Positions 27,812 through 37,633 of a DNA stretch of 64,000 nt are shown here, in pieces. The DNA comes from Caballeronia terrestris (lineage in GTDB: Bacteria > Pseudomonadota > Gammaproteobacteria > Burkholderiales > Burkholderiaceae). Each line of letters opens with the position of its first letter. Within the stretch, counting starts at the first letter, position 1. Position numbers and translations under genes: made by a program. Where the stretch lies: contig NZ_FCOL02000010.1 in assembly GCF_001544515.1 (NCBI RefSeq), positions 1 to 64,000 on the forward strand, in the 5' to 3' direction. The notes beneath the pieces were generated by a model, which was given only the letters and a program-made list of their open reading frames with translations, made no database searches and was not told where the DNA came from.

Positions 27812-28693
27812 TCAGGCGATATCGGACAGCGGACGCGTCCGGCGCGACGGAATAACCACATGGCCGACGCTTGCATCGATTCCGAGCAGCGACGCCGCGA
27901 GCTGACGCTGCGACTCGCCGTCGGCGGTGGAGAAGAAACGGGGCACGAGCAGGGCGTCGGTGTCGGCGGCGCGCAGGCCGTGCGTGTCGAGTTGCCGCTC
28001 GAGTTGCCGCGCGATTGCGACGCTCGTATCGACGATCTGCAGCCGATCGCCCGCGATCGAGCGGATCGCTTCGTCGAGGAAAGGGTAGTGGGTGCAGCCG
28101 AGCACGAGCGTGTCGGCGCCGGCATCGAGCATCGGCTGGAGATAGCCGGCCAAAAGCGCCATCAGTTCCGGCGATGACGTATCGCAGCGCTCCACCGCCT
28201 GAACGAGACCGTGGCCCGGTTGGCAGATGAAACGGCAATCGCTCGCGTAGCGGTCGAGAAGCGTCTGGAAGCGCAGGCTGCGCAGCGTGACCGCCGTCGC
28301 CAGCACGCCGACGACCCGCGTCTTCGACAACAACGCCGCCGGCTTCACGCCCGGCTCCACGCCGATGAGCGGAATCGCGAGCCGCTCACGCACATGCGCG
28401 ATCGACTGCGCGGTAGCCGTATTGCACGCGACGACCAGCGCCTTCGCCCCGCGCGCGACGAGCCATTCGCCGATCGCCGTCGTGCGGTCGACGATAAAGT
28501 CGTCGTCGCGCTCGCCGTAGGGCGCGTAGAGCGAATCGGCGACGTAGGCGAGCGGCTCGTGCGGCAGCGCGGCGCGAACGGCGCGCAGCACCGACAGCCC
28601 GCCCAGGCCGGAATCGAAAATACCCACCGGCGCGCTCGTCCCGGAGACGGCGCGTGCGGCAGGCAATGAAGAAGAAGCGACTTCGAACAGCAT
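27812..28693 (-). CDS. murI: Glutamate racemase
   Basis: A 293-residue cofactor-independent racemase that makes D-glutamate for peptidoglycan. Both catalytic Cys are present: VVACNTATAQ and VLGCTHYPFL. The N-terminal IFDSGLGGLSVL is the family signature. It lies 13 bp downstream of bfr, so the two are probably co-transcribed by position rather than by function. Confidence 0.96.
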   Translation of the reverse strand: MLFEVASSSLPAARAVSGTSAPVGIFDSGLGGLSVLRAVRAALPHEPLAYVADSLYAPYGERDDDFIVDRTTAIGEWLVARGAKALVVACNTATAQSIAHVRERLAIPLIGVEPGVKPAALLSKTRVVGVLATAVTLRSLRFQTLLDRYASDCRFICQPGHGLVQAVERCDTSSPELMALLAGYLQPMLDAGADTLVLGCTHYPFLDEAIRSIAGDRLQIVDTSVAIARQLERQLDTHGLRAADTDALLVPRFFSTADGESQRQLAASLLGIDASVGHVVIPSRRTRPLSDIA

Positions 28694-28706
28694 CGAACGA
28701 TAGGTC

Positions 28707-29183
28707 TTATTCGCCTTCGCCCATCATCGTTTGCTGATAATTCTGGATGCCAACCTTATTGATCAGATCGAGCTGCGTTTCAAGCCAGTCGATATGTTCT
28801 TCGGTGTCGTCGAGAATGCGCTGGAAAATCTCACGCGAAACGAAATCGCGTACCGTCTCGCAATAGGCAATAGCTTCTTTGCAAGTGCTTTGCGAAATCT
28901 GCTCGAGTTTCAAATCGCATTCGAGAATTTCTTTCGTCTCTTCACCGATCAGCAGCTTGTGCAGATCCTGAAGGTTGGGTAGACCGTCGAGCATGAATAC
29001 CCGCTGAATCAGCCAGTCGGCGTGTTTCATCTCGCCGATGGATTCGTCGTACTCGTGCTTGCCCAAGCGCTCCAGGCCCCAATGCTTGTACATCCGCGCA
29101 TGCAGAAAGTACTGATTAATCGCAGTCAGTTCATTCTTGAGTTGCGAGTTCAGATACTCGATGACTTTAGCGTCGCCTTTCAT
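28707..29183 (-). CDS. bfr: Bacterioferritin
   Basis: A 158-residue bacterioferritin, a 24-mer iron store with heme. Ferroxidase residues lie in [28 protein letters not shown] and DTEEHIDW; the heme Met is in RVFMLDG. It starts [12 protein letters not shown]. Together with bfd nearby it forms the iron storage and release pair. A Fur-box-like site is about 95-117 bp upstream. Confidence 0.97.
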   Translation of the reverse strand: MKGDAKVIEYLNSQLKNELTAINQYFLHARMYKHWGLERLGKHEYDESIGEMKHADWLIQRVFMLDGLPNLQDLHKLLIGEETKEILECDLKLEQISQSTCKEAIAYCETVRDFVSREIFQRILDDTEEHIDWLETQLDLINKVGIQNYQQTMMGEGE

Positions 29184-29276
29184 GATTGTTCTTCCGTATT
29201 CGTCGTGGGGTCTTTGTAAAGAATAAACCCTAAGGCTAAAAATGCCAAGTGTAGAAGATAATCTTTTCTTTTAGAT

Positions 29277-29300
29277 ATTAATGAGAATGAATCTCTTTAT
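29277..29300 (-). promoter_or_regulatory. Probable Fur box upstream of bfr
   Basis: ATTAATGAGAATGAATCTCTTTA (given in parts: ATTAATGAGAAT and GAATCTCTTTA) contains the GAGAATGAATCTC inverted core. It shares AATGAGAAT with the ftrA site. Direct repression or an indirect effect on bfr cannot be told apart. Confidence 0.65.
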
Positions 29301-29320
29301 TGAGAAGCGGTCGTCAAAAT

Positions 29321-29350
29321 AAAAAGCCGGGCGGAAAATCCCGGCTTTTT
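29321..29350 (-). terminator. Terminator of the fumarase gene
   Basis: AAAAAGCCGGG (29321-29331) pairs perfectly with CCCGGCTTTTT (29340-29350), just beyond the fumarase stop on the minus strand. Confidence 0.9.
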
Positions 29351-29368
29351 GTCCGCGAATCCCGAATT

Positions 29369-30892
29369 TCAGGCCGTTGCGACCGGAATCTTCCCGATTT
29401 TTGCCTGCCATTCCGCCGGGCCCGTCTTATGGACCGAGGTGCCGGTCGAATCGACGGCGACCGTCACCGGCATGTCCTGCACGTCGAATTCGTAGATCGC
29501 TTCCATGCCGAGGTCCTCGAACGCGACGACCTGCGCGCCGCGAATCGCCTTCGACACGAGATAAGCCGCCCCGCCGACCGCCATCAGGTACGCCGCGTTG
29601 TGCTTCTTGATCGCTTCGATCGCCACCGGCCCGCGCTCCGCTTTACCAATCATCGAGATCAGGCCGGTTTGCGAGAGCATGAGGTCGGTGAACTTGTCCA
29701 TGCGCGTCGCGGTGGTCGGGCCTGCCGGGCCGACCACTTCGTCGCGCACCGGATCGACCGGGCCGACGTAATAGATCACACGATTTTTGAAATCGACCGG
29801 CAGCTTTTCGCCCTTGGCCAGCATGTCGGCGATGCGTTTGTGCGCGGCGTCGCGGCCCGTCAGCATCTTGCCGGAGAGCAAGAGCGTCTGGCCCGGCTTC
29901 CACGCTGCGACCTGCTCCGGCGTGAGCGTGTTCAGGTCGACGCGCTGGCTCGTCTCCGTGTTCGGCTCCCAGTTGACCTTCGGCCAGTCATCGAGCGACG
30001 GCGCTTCCAGCTTCGCGACGCCCGTGCCGTCGAGCGTGAAGTGCGCGTGGCGCGTGGCCGCGCAGTTCGGGATGATCGCGACCGGCTTGCTCGCCGCGTG
30101 CGTCGGCGCGGCCATGATCTTCACGTCGAGCACGGTCGCGAGGCCGCCGAGGCCCTGCGCGCCGATGCCGAGCGCGTTGACCTTCTCGTGCAACTCCACG
30201 CGCAATTCTTCGATCCAGTCCTGCGGGCCGCGCGCGATGATGTCCTGAATGTCGATCGGGTCCATCAGCGATTCCTTCGCCATGACCATCGCCTTCTCAG
30301 CCGTCCCGCCGATGCCGATGCCGAGCATACCCGGCGGGCACCAGCCGGCGCCCATCGTCGGCACGGTCTTGATCACCCAGTCGACGATCGAATCCGACGG
30401 GTTCAGCATCGCGAACTTCGACTTGTTCTCCGAGCCGCCGCCCTTCGCCGCGACCTGCACGTCGACCTTGTCGCCCGGCACGATCTCGTAGTGGATCACG
30501 GCCGGCGTGTTGTCCTTCGTGTTCTTTCGGCCGCCCTCGGGCGGGCTCACGATCGACGCGCGCAATACGTTGTCGGGGTTCAGATAACCGCGGCGCACGC
30601 CTTCGTTGATCATCTCGGTGACGCCCATCGTCGCGCCGTCCCAACGCACGTCCATGCCGACTTTCACGAACACGGTCACGATGCCGGTGTCCTGGCAAAT
30701 CGGCCGCTTGCCTTCCGCGCACATGCGGCTGTTGGTCAGGATCTGCGCAATGGCGTCCTTCGCGGCCGGGCTCTCTTCGAGCTCGTACGCGCGGCCGAGC
30801 GCCTGGATGTAGTCGAGCGGATGGTAGTAGCTGATGTGCTGGAGCGAATCCGCGATGCTCTGGATCAGGTCTTCCTGTTTGATGACGGTCAT
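29369..30892 (-). CDS. fumA: Class I (4Fe-4S) fumarate hydratase
   Basis: A 507-residue iron-sulfur fumarase interconverting fumarate and malate in the TCA cycle. Cluster Cys candidates are in RPICQDTG, GAGWCPPGM and IPNCAATRH. The start MTVIKQEDLIQSIADSLQ at 30892 is the family N-terminus; an in-frame upstream extension is unsupported. The enzyme is iron-dependent and sits beside the iron genes. Confidence 0.95.
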   Translation of the reverse strand: MTVIKQEDLIQSIADSLQHISYYHPLDYIQALGRAYELEESPAAKDAIAQILTNSRMCAEGKRPICQDTGIVTVFVKVGMDVRWDGATMGVTEMINEGVRRGYLNPDNVLRASIVSPPEGGRKNTKDNTPAVIHYEIVPGDKVDVQVAAKGGGSENKSKFAMLNPSDSIVDWVIKTVPTMGAGWCPPGMLGIGIGGTAEKAMVMAKESLMDPIDIQDIIARGPQDWIEELRVELHEKVNALGIGAQGLGGLATVLDVKIMAAPTHAASKPVAIIPNCAATRHAHFTLDGTGVAKLEAPSLDDWPKVNWEPNTETSQRVDLNTLTPEQVAAWKPGQTLLLSGKMLTGRDAAHKRIADMLAKGEKLPVDFKNRVIYYVGPVDPVRDEVVGPAGPTTATRMDKFTDLMLSQTGLISMIGKAERGPVAIEAIKKHNAAYLMAVGGAAYLVSKAIRGAQVVAFEDLGMEAIYEFDVQDMPVTVAVDSTGTSVHKTGPAEWQAKIGKIPVATA

Positions 30893-30941
30893 GGCTTGGG
30901 CTCTTGGGGACGGGATTTTTTGATCGGCGTTCTGGCGACGC

Positions 30942-31529
30942 TCAGTCGAGTGCTCGCTTCGGCGCAATCGACTCGTTATGAAAATGCTGCGGATGCGTGT
31001 GCGTGGTCAGGCGGTCGACCCACGCCATGATCAGCGCGGACAGCAGGAACGCGACGTGGATGATGACCTGCCACATGACGGCGTTCTGCGTGTGCTTGTC
31101 GGGGTCGATGAACGTTTTCAGCAGATGGATCGACGAGATGCTGATGAGCGCCATCGAGAGCTTCACTTTCAGCACACCCGCGTTCACGTGATCGAGCCAT
31201 TCGGGCTCGTCCGGGTGGCCTTCAACGCCTAGCCGCGAGACGAACGTCTCATAGCCGCCGACGATCACCATGATCAGCAGGTTCGAGATCATGACCACGT
31301 CGATCAGGCCGAGCACGACGAGCATGATGTTGGTTTCGTCGAGCGTGAAAGCGTGCGTGACGAGATGCCACACTTCCTTCAGGAACAGCACGACATACAC
31401 CGCTTGCGCGACGATCAGGCCCAGATAGAGCGGGACCTGAAGCCAGCGGCTCATGAAGATGACCTTCGGAAGCGGGCTCATCGGGCGGGGGGATTGGGGC
31501 GATCCGGGGGCGTGCTGGGGGGCGGACAT
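30942..31529 (-). CDS. TIGR00645/YqhA-like membrane protein
   Basis: A 195-residue integral membrane protein of the TIGR00645 (YqhA, UPF0114) family with about four helices (VPLYLGLIVAQAVYVVLF; IMLVVLGLIDVVMISNLLIM). Function is unknown. ATG at 31529 (MSAPQHAPG) was used; a later one at MSPLPKVIF would remove a Pro-rich leader. The frame is open far upstream but no start there is convincing. Confidence 0.88.
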   Translation of the reverse strand: MSAPQHAPGSPQSPRPMSPLPKVIFMSRWLQVPLYLGLIVAQAVYVVLFLKEVWHLVTHAFTLDETNIMLVVLGLIDVVMISNLLIMVIVGGYETFVSRLGVEGHPDEPEWLDHVNAGVLKVKLSMALISISSIHLLKTFIDPDKHTQNAVMWQVIIHVAFLLSALIMAWVDRLTTHTHPQHFHNESIAPKRALD

Positions 31530-31618
31530 GGGCGTCGTCGATGGAGCGCGGCTCGGGTTAGGGGAAAGCCCGATATTGTATCTCGTAAAATTCCCGGGCC
31601 TTACCGTCGCCTGAAGCC

Positions 31619-32518
31619 TCACGACGCCATCGGCGGCACGCGGCGCGTCCCGATGCTCGCGAGCGCGATGCCCGCGATCACGCAGGCGAGCGCGATGCCG
31701 TGGGCGACGGTCGGCCGCTCGCCGAGGAACGCGATCCCGTAGATGGCGGCGGCGATCGGCAGCACGGCCGAGAACACGCCGGCGAGACTGCCGTCCACAT
31801 GGCGGATGCCCTTCATCCATAGCCAGAAAGAGAAAATGCTCGCCGACAGCCCGTACCAGAGCACGAGTGCCCACGTCCCCGCGCCGACGCTCGCGTAGTC
31901 GAACGCCACGAGCGCCGGGAGGCCCAGCGGCAGCATCAGCAAGAGGCCGAAGAAATGCGTGTAGGCGCAGATATCGATGGCGGGCAGCGTCTGCGTGAGG
32001 CGCCGCGACAGGATCACGTAGAACGATTCGCAGCAGACCGCGCCGAGCACCATCAGGTTGCCGGCGAACGAGCTCTCCGACCCACCACCCACGCCATGCG
32101 CGTTCTGCGCGACGTTGATCACGACGACGCCGACGATCGCGAGCGCGATCGACACGAGCGCGCGCCCGTTGGGCCGTTCCTTCAGGAAGAACCACGAGAA
32201 CAGCGCGACCACTGCCGGAATCGTGCTCGTGATGACGCCTGCCGCGACCGCGCTCGTGCGCTGTACGCCGTTGAGCATGAGCAGCGTGAAAAGGAACGTG
32301 CCGAAGAGCGCCTGCAGAAAGAGGTTGATCCATTCGCCGCGCTGCACGCGCTTCATCTTCGACGGGCGCAGAAGCGGCCACAGCACGCCGATGGCGATCA
32401 CGAAGCGCAAGAGCGCGAAGAGCGAGACGGGAATGAATGCGACGATCGATTTGCCGACACCGACATTGCTTCCGACGAGCAGCATGGCTGCAATAAGATA
32501 AAAGGCGTAGCGATTCAA
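31619..32518 (-). CDS. EamA/DMT-superfamily transporter
   Basis: A 299-residue protein with ten predicted helices in two EamA repeats (about residues 5-135 and 150-290), typical of drug/metabolite transporters. The conserved region around ALLRFVIAIGVLWPL and VITSTIPAVVALFSWFFLKERP fits the family. The substrate cannot be inferred. It appears to be a single gene. Confidence 0.9.
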   Translation of the reverse strand: MNRYAFYLIAAMLLVGSNVGVGKSIVAFIPVSLFALLRFVIAIGVLWPLLRPSKMKRVQRGEWINLFLQALFGTFLFTLLMLNGVQRTSAVAAGVITSTIPAVVALFSWFFLKERPNGRALVSIALAIVGVVVINVAQNAHGVGGGSESSFAGNLMVLGAVCCESFYVILSRRLTQTLPAIDICAYTHFFGLLLMLPLGLPALVAFDYASVGAGTWALVLWYGLSASIFSFWLWMKGIRHVDGSLAGVFSAVLPIAAAIYGIAFLGERPTVAHGIALACVIAGIALASIGTRRVPPMAS

Positions 32519-32865
32519 GCTGGAATCCGGACGGCGAGTTCAGTTACGATTAGGGACGCAATTGTAAGTCGCTTGAGCTGCGGCAGCATGATTTGAAAGC
32601 CGTCTCAAATGAGCTGACTACTCGTTAACCCCGTGCCGATTAACGGCGTTGCGTAAGAAGCGGGTAAGCGAGCAGGCTTATCGTGCAGATAAACGAGCAA
32701 TACACATTCGACGAACGGGCGTGCTGCAACGCGGCGACGGACTCGCGTCGAAGCAGGAGACAAGGTCAAGAGCGAGGCGCGCACGCGCGTTTCGCGTCAC
32801 ACGAAACACACGGCTCGCACCCACGCGTGCCGACGGTTTTAGATTCACCATCAAAGGGGCTGTCG

Positions 32866-34848
32866 ATGTCTGCGATTGAATCCGTACTCCAGGAACGCCG
32901 CGTTTTCCCGCCTTCGGACAAGGCTTCGGCCAATGCCGCGATCTCCGGCATGGACGCCTATAAGGCCTTGGCCGCCGAAGCCGAAAGCGATTACGAAGGC
33001 TTCTGGGCGCGCATCGCGCGCGAAACGCTCTCATGGCACAAGCCGTTCACGAAGGTGCTCGACGAATCGAATGCGCCGTTCTACAAGTGGTTCGAGGACG
33101 GCGAGCTCAACGCGTCGTATAACTGCATCGACCGCCACGTCGAAGCGGGCCACGGTGGCAAGACCGCGATCATCTTCGAAGCCGACGACGGTGCCGTCAC
33201 CAACGTCACGTACCAGGACCTGCTTCAGCGCGTGAGCCGCCTCGCCAATGCGCTCAAGAAGCAGGGCGTGAAGAAGGGCGACCGCGTCGTGATCTATCTG
33301 CCGATGTCGGTGGAAGGCGTGGTCGCGATGCAGGCGTGCGCGCGTATCGGCGTCACACATTCGGTCGTGTTCGGCGGGTTCTCGTCGAAGTCGTTGAACG
33401 AGCGGCTGGTCGATGTCGGCGCGGTCGCGCTCATTACCGCCGACGAACAGATGCGCGGCGGCAAGGCGCTGCCGCTCAAGAGCATCGCCGACGAAGCGAT
33501 CGCGGCCGGCGGCTGCGACGCGGTCAAGAGCGTGATCGTCTATCGCCGGACGGGTGGCAAGGTTGCGTGGAACGAAGGCCGCGACCTGTGGCTGCATGAA
33601 CTCGTCGAGAACGAGTCGGACCAATGCGAGCCGGAATGGGTCAGCGCCGAACATCCGCTTTTCATCCTGTACACGTCCGGGTCGACGGGCAAGCCCAAGG
33701 GCGTGCAACACAGCACGGGCGGCATTCTGCTGTGGGCCGCGCAGACGATGAAGTGGACCTTCGACATGAAGCCCGACGACGTCTTCTGGTGCACGGCCGA
33801 CATCGGCTGGATCACGGGACACAGCTACATCACCTACGGGCCGACCGCGATCGGCGCGACGCAGGTCATGTTCGAAGGCGTGCCGACGTATCCGCACGCG
33901 GGCCGCTTCTGGGAGATGATCGGAAGGCACAAGGTCACGATCTTCTACACGGCGCCGACGGCGATCCGTTCGCTCATCAAGGTATCGGAAGCGGACGCGA
34001 AGGTGCATCCGAAGAGCTTCGATCTCTCGACGCTGCGCATCCTCGGCACGGTCGGCGAGCCGATCAATCCGGAAGCGTGGATGTGGTACTACGAGAATGT
34101 CGGCGGCGCGAAGTGTCCGATCGTCGATACGTGGTGGCAGACCGAAACCGGCGGCCACATGATCACGCCGCTGCCGGGCGCGACGCCGCTCGTGCCGGGT
34201 TCGTGCACGCTGCCGCTGCCTGGCATCATGGCCGCGATCGTCGATGAAACCGGACAGGACGTGCCGAACGGGCAGGGCGGGATTCTGGTCGTGAAGCGTC
34301 CGTGGCCGTCGATGCTGCGCAACGTCTGGGGCGATCCGGACCGCTACAAGTCGAGCTATTTTCCCGAGGAGCTCGGCGGCAAGCTTTATCTCGCCGGCGA
34401 CGGCGCCGTGCGCGACAAGGACACCGGTTACTTCACGATCATGGGCCGCATCGACGACGTGCTGAACGTCTCCGGACACCGGCTCGGGACGATGGAGATC
34501 GAATCGGCGCTGGTGTCGAATCCGCTGGTCGCGGAAGCTGCCGTCGTGGGGCGGCCGGATGAAACGACCGGCGAAGCCGTCGTCGCGTTCGTCGTGCTGA
34601 AGCAGGCGCGCCCGGAAGGCGATGCCAGCACGAAAATCGCGAACGAATTGCGCGCGTGGGTCGCGAAGGAAATCGGGCCGATCGCGAAGCCGAAGGACAT
34701 CCGCTTCGGCGAGAACCTGCCGAAGACGCGCTCCGGCAAGATCATGCGGCGTCTGTTGCGCTCGCTCGCGAAGGGCGAGGAGATCACGCAGGACGTTTCC
34801 ACGCTGGAAAATCCCGCCATCCTCGATCAGCTCGGCGAAGCGCGCTAG
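32866..34848 (+). CDS. acs: Acetyl-CoA synthetase
   Basis: A 660-residue AMP-forming acetate-CoA ligase. It has the AMP-binding motif [24 protein letters not shown] and, at the C-terminus, the regulatory lysine in [12 protein letters not shown], whose acetylation switches the enzyme off in this family. AAAGGGG precedes the ATG at 32866; 61 upstream in-frame codons lack support. A DUF4212/symporter pair for monocarboxylate uptake follows, so uptake and activation of acetate are adjacent. Confidence 0.97.
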   Translation: MSAIESVLQERRVFPPSDKASANAAISGMDAYKALAAEAESDYEGFWARIARETLSWHKPFTKVLDESNAPFYKWFEDGELNASYNCIDRHVEAGHGGKTAIIFEADDGAVTNVTYQDLLQRVSRLANALKKQGVKKGDRVVIYLPMSVEGVVAMQACARIGVTHSVVFGGFSSKSLNERLVDVGAVALITADEQMRGGKALPLKSIADEAIAAGGCDAVKSVIVYRRTGGKVAWNEGRDLWLHELVENESDQCEPEWVSAEHPLFILYTSGSTGKPKGVQHSTGGILLWAAQTMKWTFDMKPDDVFWCTADIGWITGHSYITYGPTAIGATQVMFEGVPTYPHAGRFWEMIGRHKVTIFYTAPTAIRSLIKVSEADAKVHPKSFDLSTLRILGTVGEPINPEAWMWYYENVGGAKCPIVDTWWQTETGGHMITPLPGATPLVPGSCTLPLPGIMAAIVDETGQDVPNGQGGILVVKRPWPSMLRNVWGDPDRYKSSYFPEELGGKLYLAGDGAVRDKDTGYFTIMGRIDDVLNVSGHRLGTMEIESALVSNPLVAEAAVVGRPDETTGEAVVAFVVLKQARPEGDASTKIANELRAWVAKEIGPIAKPKDIRFGENLPKTRSGKIMRRLLRSLAKGEEITQDVSTLENPAILDQLGEAR

Positions 34849-34875
34849 GCGGATCGGCTCATCGGCTTCAATCGA

Positions 34876-34898
34876 CGGCTGCCCTCGGGCAGCCGTTT
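34876..34898 (+). terminator. Terminator after acs
   Basis: CGGCTGCCC (34876-34884) pairs with GGGCAGCCG (34887-34895), followed by TTT; the loop is only 2 bases and the T run short, so termination may be partial. Confidence 0.55.
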
Positions 34899-34955
34899 CT
34901 AGTTTCCGCTGTCGATCCTGATTGCCGGCGCATCGCGCTTTTGGTAAACAGTCGC

Positions 34956-35285
34956 ATGCCCGTCGAGACCACGCCACCGAGCCTGCCCGAGCCGCCGCCC
35001 GTATCGGCGTCGATGGCGCGCGCGCATCGCGCTTACTGGCGCTTCAACGTCGCGCTGATCGCCGTGCTGATGACGATCGGCTTCGCGGTGTCGTTCGGCG
35101 TGCCGCTCCTGGCGGCGCGTTTGGAGCACGTGCGCGTCGCGGGCTTTCCGCTGCCGTTCTACATCGGCGCACAGGGCGCGATCCTCGTGTACGTCGCGCT
35201 GATCGGCGTCTACATCGTGCTGATGCAGCTCGCCGACGCGCGGCTCGCGCGCGAGTCCAGGATGAGCGAAGCCGGCGACCGATGA
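34956..35285 (+). CDS. DUF4212 small subunit of a sodium/solute symporter
   Basis: A 109-residue protein with two helices (VALIAVLMTIGFAVSFGVPL; GAILVYVALIGVYIVLMQLA), matching DUF4212, the small partner of VC_2705-type sodium:solute symporters. Its stop overlaps the next start (ATGA). The N-terminus is Pro-rich. It follows acs, supporting a role in acetate or monocarboxylate uptake. Confidence 0.9.
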   Translation: MPVETTPPSLPEPPPVSASMARAHRAYWRFNVALIAVLMTIGFAVSFGVPLLAARLEHVRVAGFPLPFYIGAQGAILVYVALIGVYIVLMQLADARLARESRMSEAGDR

Positions 35286-37321
35286 AACTCACCCATCGCC
35301 TGATCCTTTCGTACGCGCTCTACACGCTCGGCTTCTTTCTCTTCATCTACGTGATGGAGCGCATCGAACGCGTGACGGGGCCGGGTATGTGGATCGGCTA
35401 TGTGTTCCTGTTCGTGCCGATCGCGGTCTACGCGGTGATCGGACTTCTGTCGCGTACGTCTGATCTCGTCGAGTATTACGTCGCCGGGCGGCGCGTGCCG
35501 TCGGCGTTCAACGGCATGGCGACCGCCGCCGACTGGCTCTCGGCGGCTTCTTTCATAGGCCTGGCTGGCTCGATCTACGCGACCGGCTACGACGGCCTCG
35601 CCTACGTGATGGGCTGGACGAGCGGCTACTGCCTCGTCGCGTTCCTGCTCGCGCCGTACGTGCGCAAGCTCGCGCGCTATACGATCCCCGACTTCCTCGG
35701 CACGCGTTTTTCGAGCAACACCGTGCGCGGACTCGCCGCGCTCGCCGCGATCCTCTGCTCGTTCGTGTACCTCGTCGCGCAGATTCAGGGCATCGGGCTG
35801 ATCGCGTCGCGCTTCATCGGTATCGATTTCGCGATCGGCATCTTCTGCGGGCTCGCGGGCATTCTCGTGTGCTCGTTTCTCGGCGGCATGCGCGCCGTCA
35901 CGTGGACGCAGGTCGCGCAGTACATCATCCTGATCAGCGCGATGCTGATTCCGGTCTCGATGATCGCGCATCGCGAAGGGCTCGGCTGGCTGCCGCAACT
36001 GAACTACGGACGCGTGATGGAGCGCGTCGAGGCGCTCGAGCGGCAAGTCGCCGCGTCGCCCGACGAAGCGCGCGTGCGCAACGACTACCGGCGCCAGGCC
36101 GCGGAGGTCCAGGAGCAAATCGATACGTTGCCGCAGTCGTACTACAGCGAGTACGCGCGGCTCGTCCACGAGATCGCGGAACTGCGACGACATAACGGGC
36201 CGTTGCGCGAGATCACCGCGCACGAGCGCGAGCTGGCCGCGTTCCCGAAAGATCCCGCCGATGCGCTCGCGAAATGGACGCGCGCCCGCGATGCACTCAC
36301 CGAACGCGTCGCCGCGCCCGTGCCGATGACCGAGGCGTTCCCGTCGACGCCATCCTCGATCCCCGCCGCCGATGAAGAGAGCCGGCGCGTGCATCAGCGC
36401 AATTTTCTGTCGCTGCTGCTGTGCCTGTCGCTCGGGACGGCGAGCCTGCCGCACATCCTCACGCGCTACAACACGACGACGTCCGTCGCATCGGCGCGGC
36501 GTTCGGTCGGCTGGACGCTGTTTTTCGTCGCGCTGTTCTATCTGACGGTGCCGGTGCTCGCGGTGCTGATCAAGCACGAGATGTTGACGGGGCTCGTCGG
36601 CCATCGATTCGCCGATCTGCCGCAATGGGTGATGCAGTGGCGCAAGGTAGAGCCGTACCTGATCCGCATCAGCGACGTGAACGGCGACGGCATCGTGCGC
36701 TGGGCGGGCATCCAGATGCAACCGGACATGGTGGTGCTGGCGGCGCCGGAGATCGCCGGCCTGCCGTACGTGATCTCGGGGCTGATCGCGGCGGGCGCGC
36801 TGGCGGCGGCGCTCTCCACCGCCGATGGTCTGCTGCTGACCATCGCCAACGCGCTTTCGCACGATGTCTACTACTGCATGGTCGACAAGACCGCGACGAG
36901 CCAGCGGCGTGTGACGATCTCGAAGATCCTGCTGCTTGGCGTGGCGCTGTTCGCGTCTTATGTGGCGTCGCTAAATACGGGGAATATTCTGTTTCTGGTG
37001 GGAGCGGCGTTTTCGCTGGCGGCGTCGAGCCTGTTTCCAGTGCTCGTGCTGGGCGTGTTCTGGAAGCGCACGACCAAGCACGGCGCGGTGGCGGGAATGG
37101 TGGCGGGGCTGGTCGTGTGCGTCTATTACATCGTGTCGACTTATCCGTTCTTTACGCAGATGACGGGGTTCGTCGGGCTGCGGTGGTTCGGCATCGAGCC
37201 GATCAGCTCGGGCGTGTTCGGCGTGCCGGCGGGATTCGTCGCGACGATCGCGGTGAGCCTCTTCGACCGCAAGCCCGACGCCTATACCCGAGCGCTCGTG
37301 GACTATATCCGGCACCCGTAG
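35282..37321 (+). CDS. Sodium:solute symporter, VC_2705/ActP-like
   Basis: A 679-residue SSS-family transporter with about 13 helices. Core signatures include ADWLSAASFIGLAGSIYATG and the Na-site helix AAALSTADGLLLTIANALSHD. A hydrophilic insertion of roughly 120 residues (from about residue 240), rich in Glu/Arg and heptad-like (RVEALERQVAASPDEARV), is characteristic of this subfamily and probably forms a cytoplasmic coiled coil. It is translationally coupled to the DUF4212 gene. Acetate, pyruvate or lactate are likely substrates from its position beside acs. Confidence 0.92.
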   Translation: MKLTHRLILSYALYTLGFFLFIYVMERIERVTGPGMWIGYVFLFVPIAVYAVIGLLSRTSDLVEYYVAGRRVPSAFNGMATAADWLSAASFIGLAGSIYATGYDGLAYVMGWTSGYCLVAFLLAPYVRKLARYTIPDFLGTRFSSNTVRGLAALAAILCSFVYLVAQIQGIGLIASRFIGIDFAIGIFCGLAGILVCSFLGGMRAVTWTQVAQYIILISAMLIPVSMIAHREGLGWLPQLNYGRVMERVEALERQVAASPDEARVRNDYRRQAAEVQEQIDTLPQSYYSEYARLVHEIAELRRHNGPLREITAHERELAAFPKDPADALAKWTRARDALTERVAAPVPMTEAFPSTPSSIPAADEESRRVHQRNFLSLLLCLSLGTASLPHILTRYNTTTSVASARRSVGWTLFFVALFYLTVPVLAVLIKHEMLTGLVGHRFADLPQWVMQWRKVEPYLIRISDVNGDGIVRWAGIQMQPDMVVLAAPEIAGLPYVISGLIAAGALAAALSTADGLLLTIANALSHDVYYCMVDKTATSQRRVTISKILLLGVALFASYVASLNTGNILFLVGAAFSLAASSLFPVLVLGVFWKRTTKHGAVAGMVAGLVVCVYYIVSTYPFFTQMTGFVGLRWFGIEPISSGVFGVPAGFVATIAVSLFDRKPDAYTRALVDYIRHP

Positions 37322-37353
37322 CGAGGGGGTGGCAGGGGAGAGGGAGTTTTTGC

Positions 37354-37359
37354 TATAAT
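37354..37359 (+). promoter_or_regulatory. -10 element of the tRNA-Ser gene
   Basis: TATAAT lies 13 bases before the mature tRNA 5' end; no clear -35 is visible. Confidence 0.55.
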
Positions 37360-37371
37360 CCGCGTCTTGCC

Positions 37372-37461
37372 GGAGAGATGGATGAGCGGTTTAAGTCGCA
37401 CGCCTGGAAAGCGTGTATAGGGTAAAACCTATCCGGGGTTCGAATCCCCGTCTCTCCGCCA
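37372..37461 (+). tRNA. serT: tRNA-Ser (GGA anticodon)
   Basis: A 90-base type II tRNA with a complete cloverleaf. The acceptor stem GGAGAGA pairs with TCTCTCC and is followed by G and encoded CCA (37459-37461). The anticodon stem is CACGC/GCGTG with loop CTGGAAA, giving anticodon GGA (37406-37408). A long variable arm and the T-arm GGGGTTCGAATCCCC are present. The genome character changes abruptly after it, which makes it a likely integration site. Confidence 0.97.
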
Positions 37462-37475
37462 GATAGTCAATGAAT

Positions 37476-37497
37476 ACGGGCCTTTTGGCCCGTTTTT
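37476..37497 (+). terminator. Terminator after tRNA-Ser
   Basis: ACGGGCC (37476-37482), loop TTTT, GGCCCGT (37487-37493), then TTTT. Confidence 0.88.
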
Positions 37498-37633
37498 ACT
37501 TTCTACCCCCCAAAGAACCCGCCATAGGAAAAAGTGCGCCACGGCGCACGAAAAGCAAGGTGAGTCGATTGCCGATTTTGGCGTCGGCGCACTGAGAACG
37601 CGTGGCGTTCCCCCGACCTGCGCATCGCGTCGA

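Noticed and set aside
28287..28669. Plus-strand frames opposite murI and other long antisense frames in the core
   Set aside because: They are typical GC-rich shadow frames of well-supported genes on the other strand.
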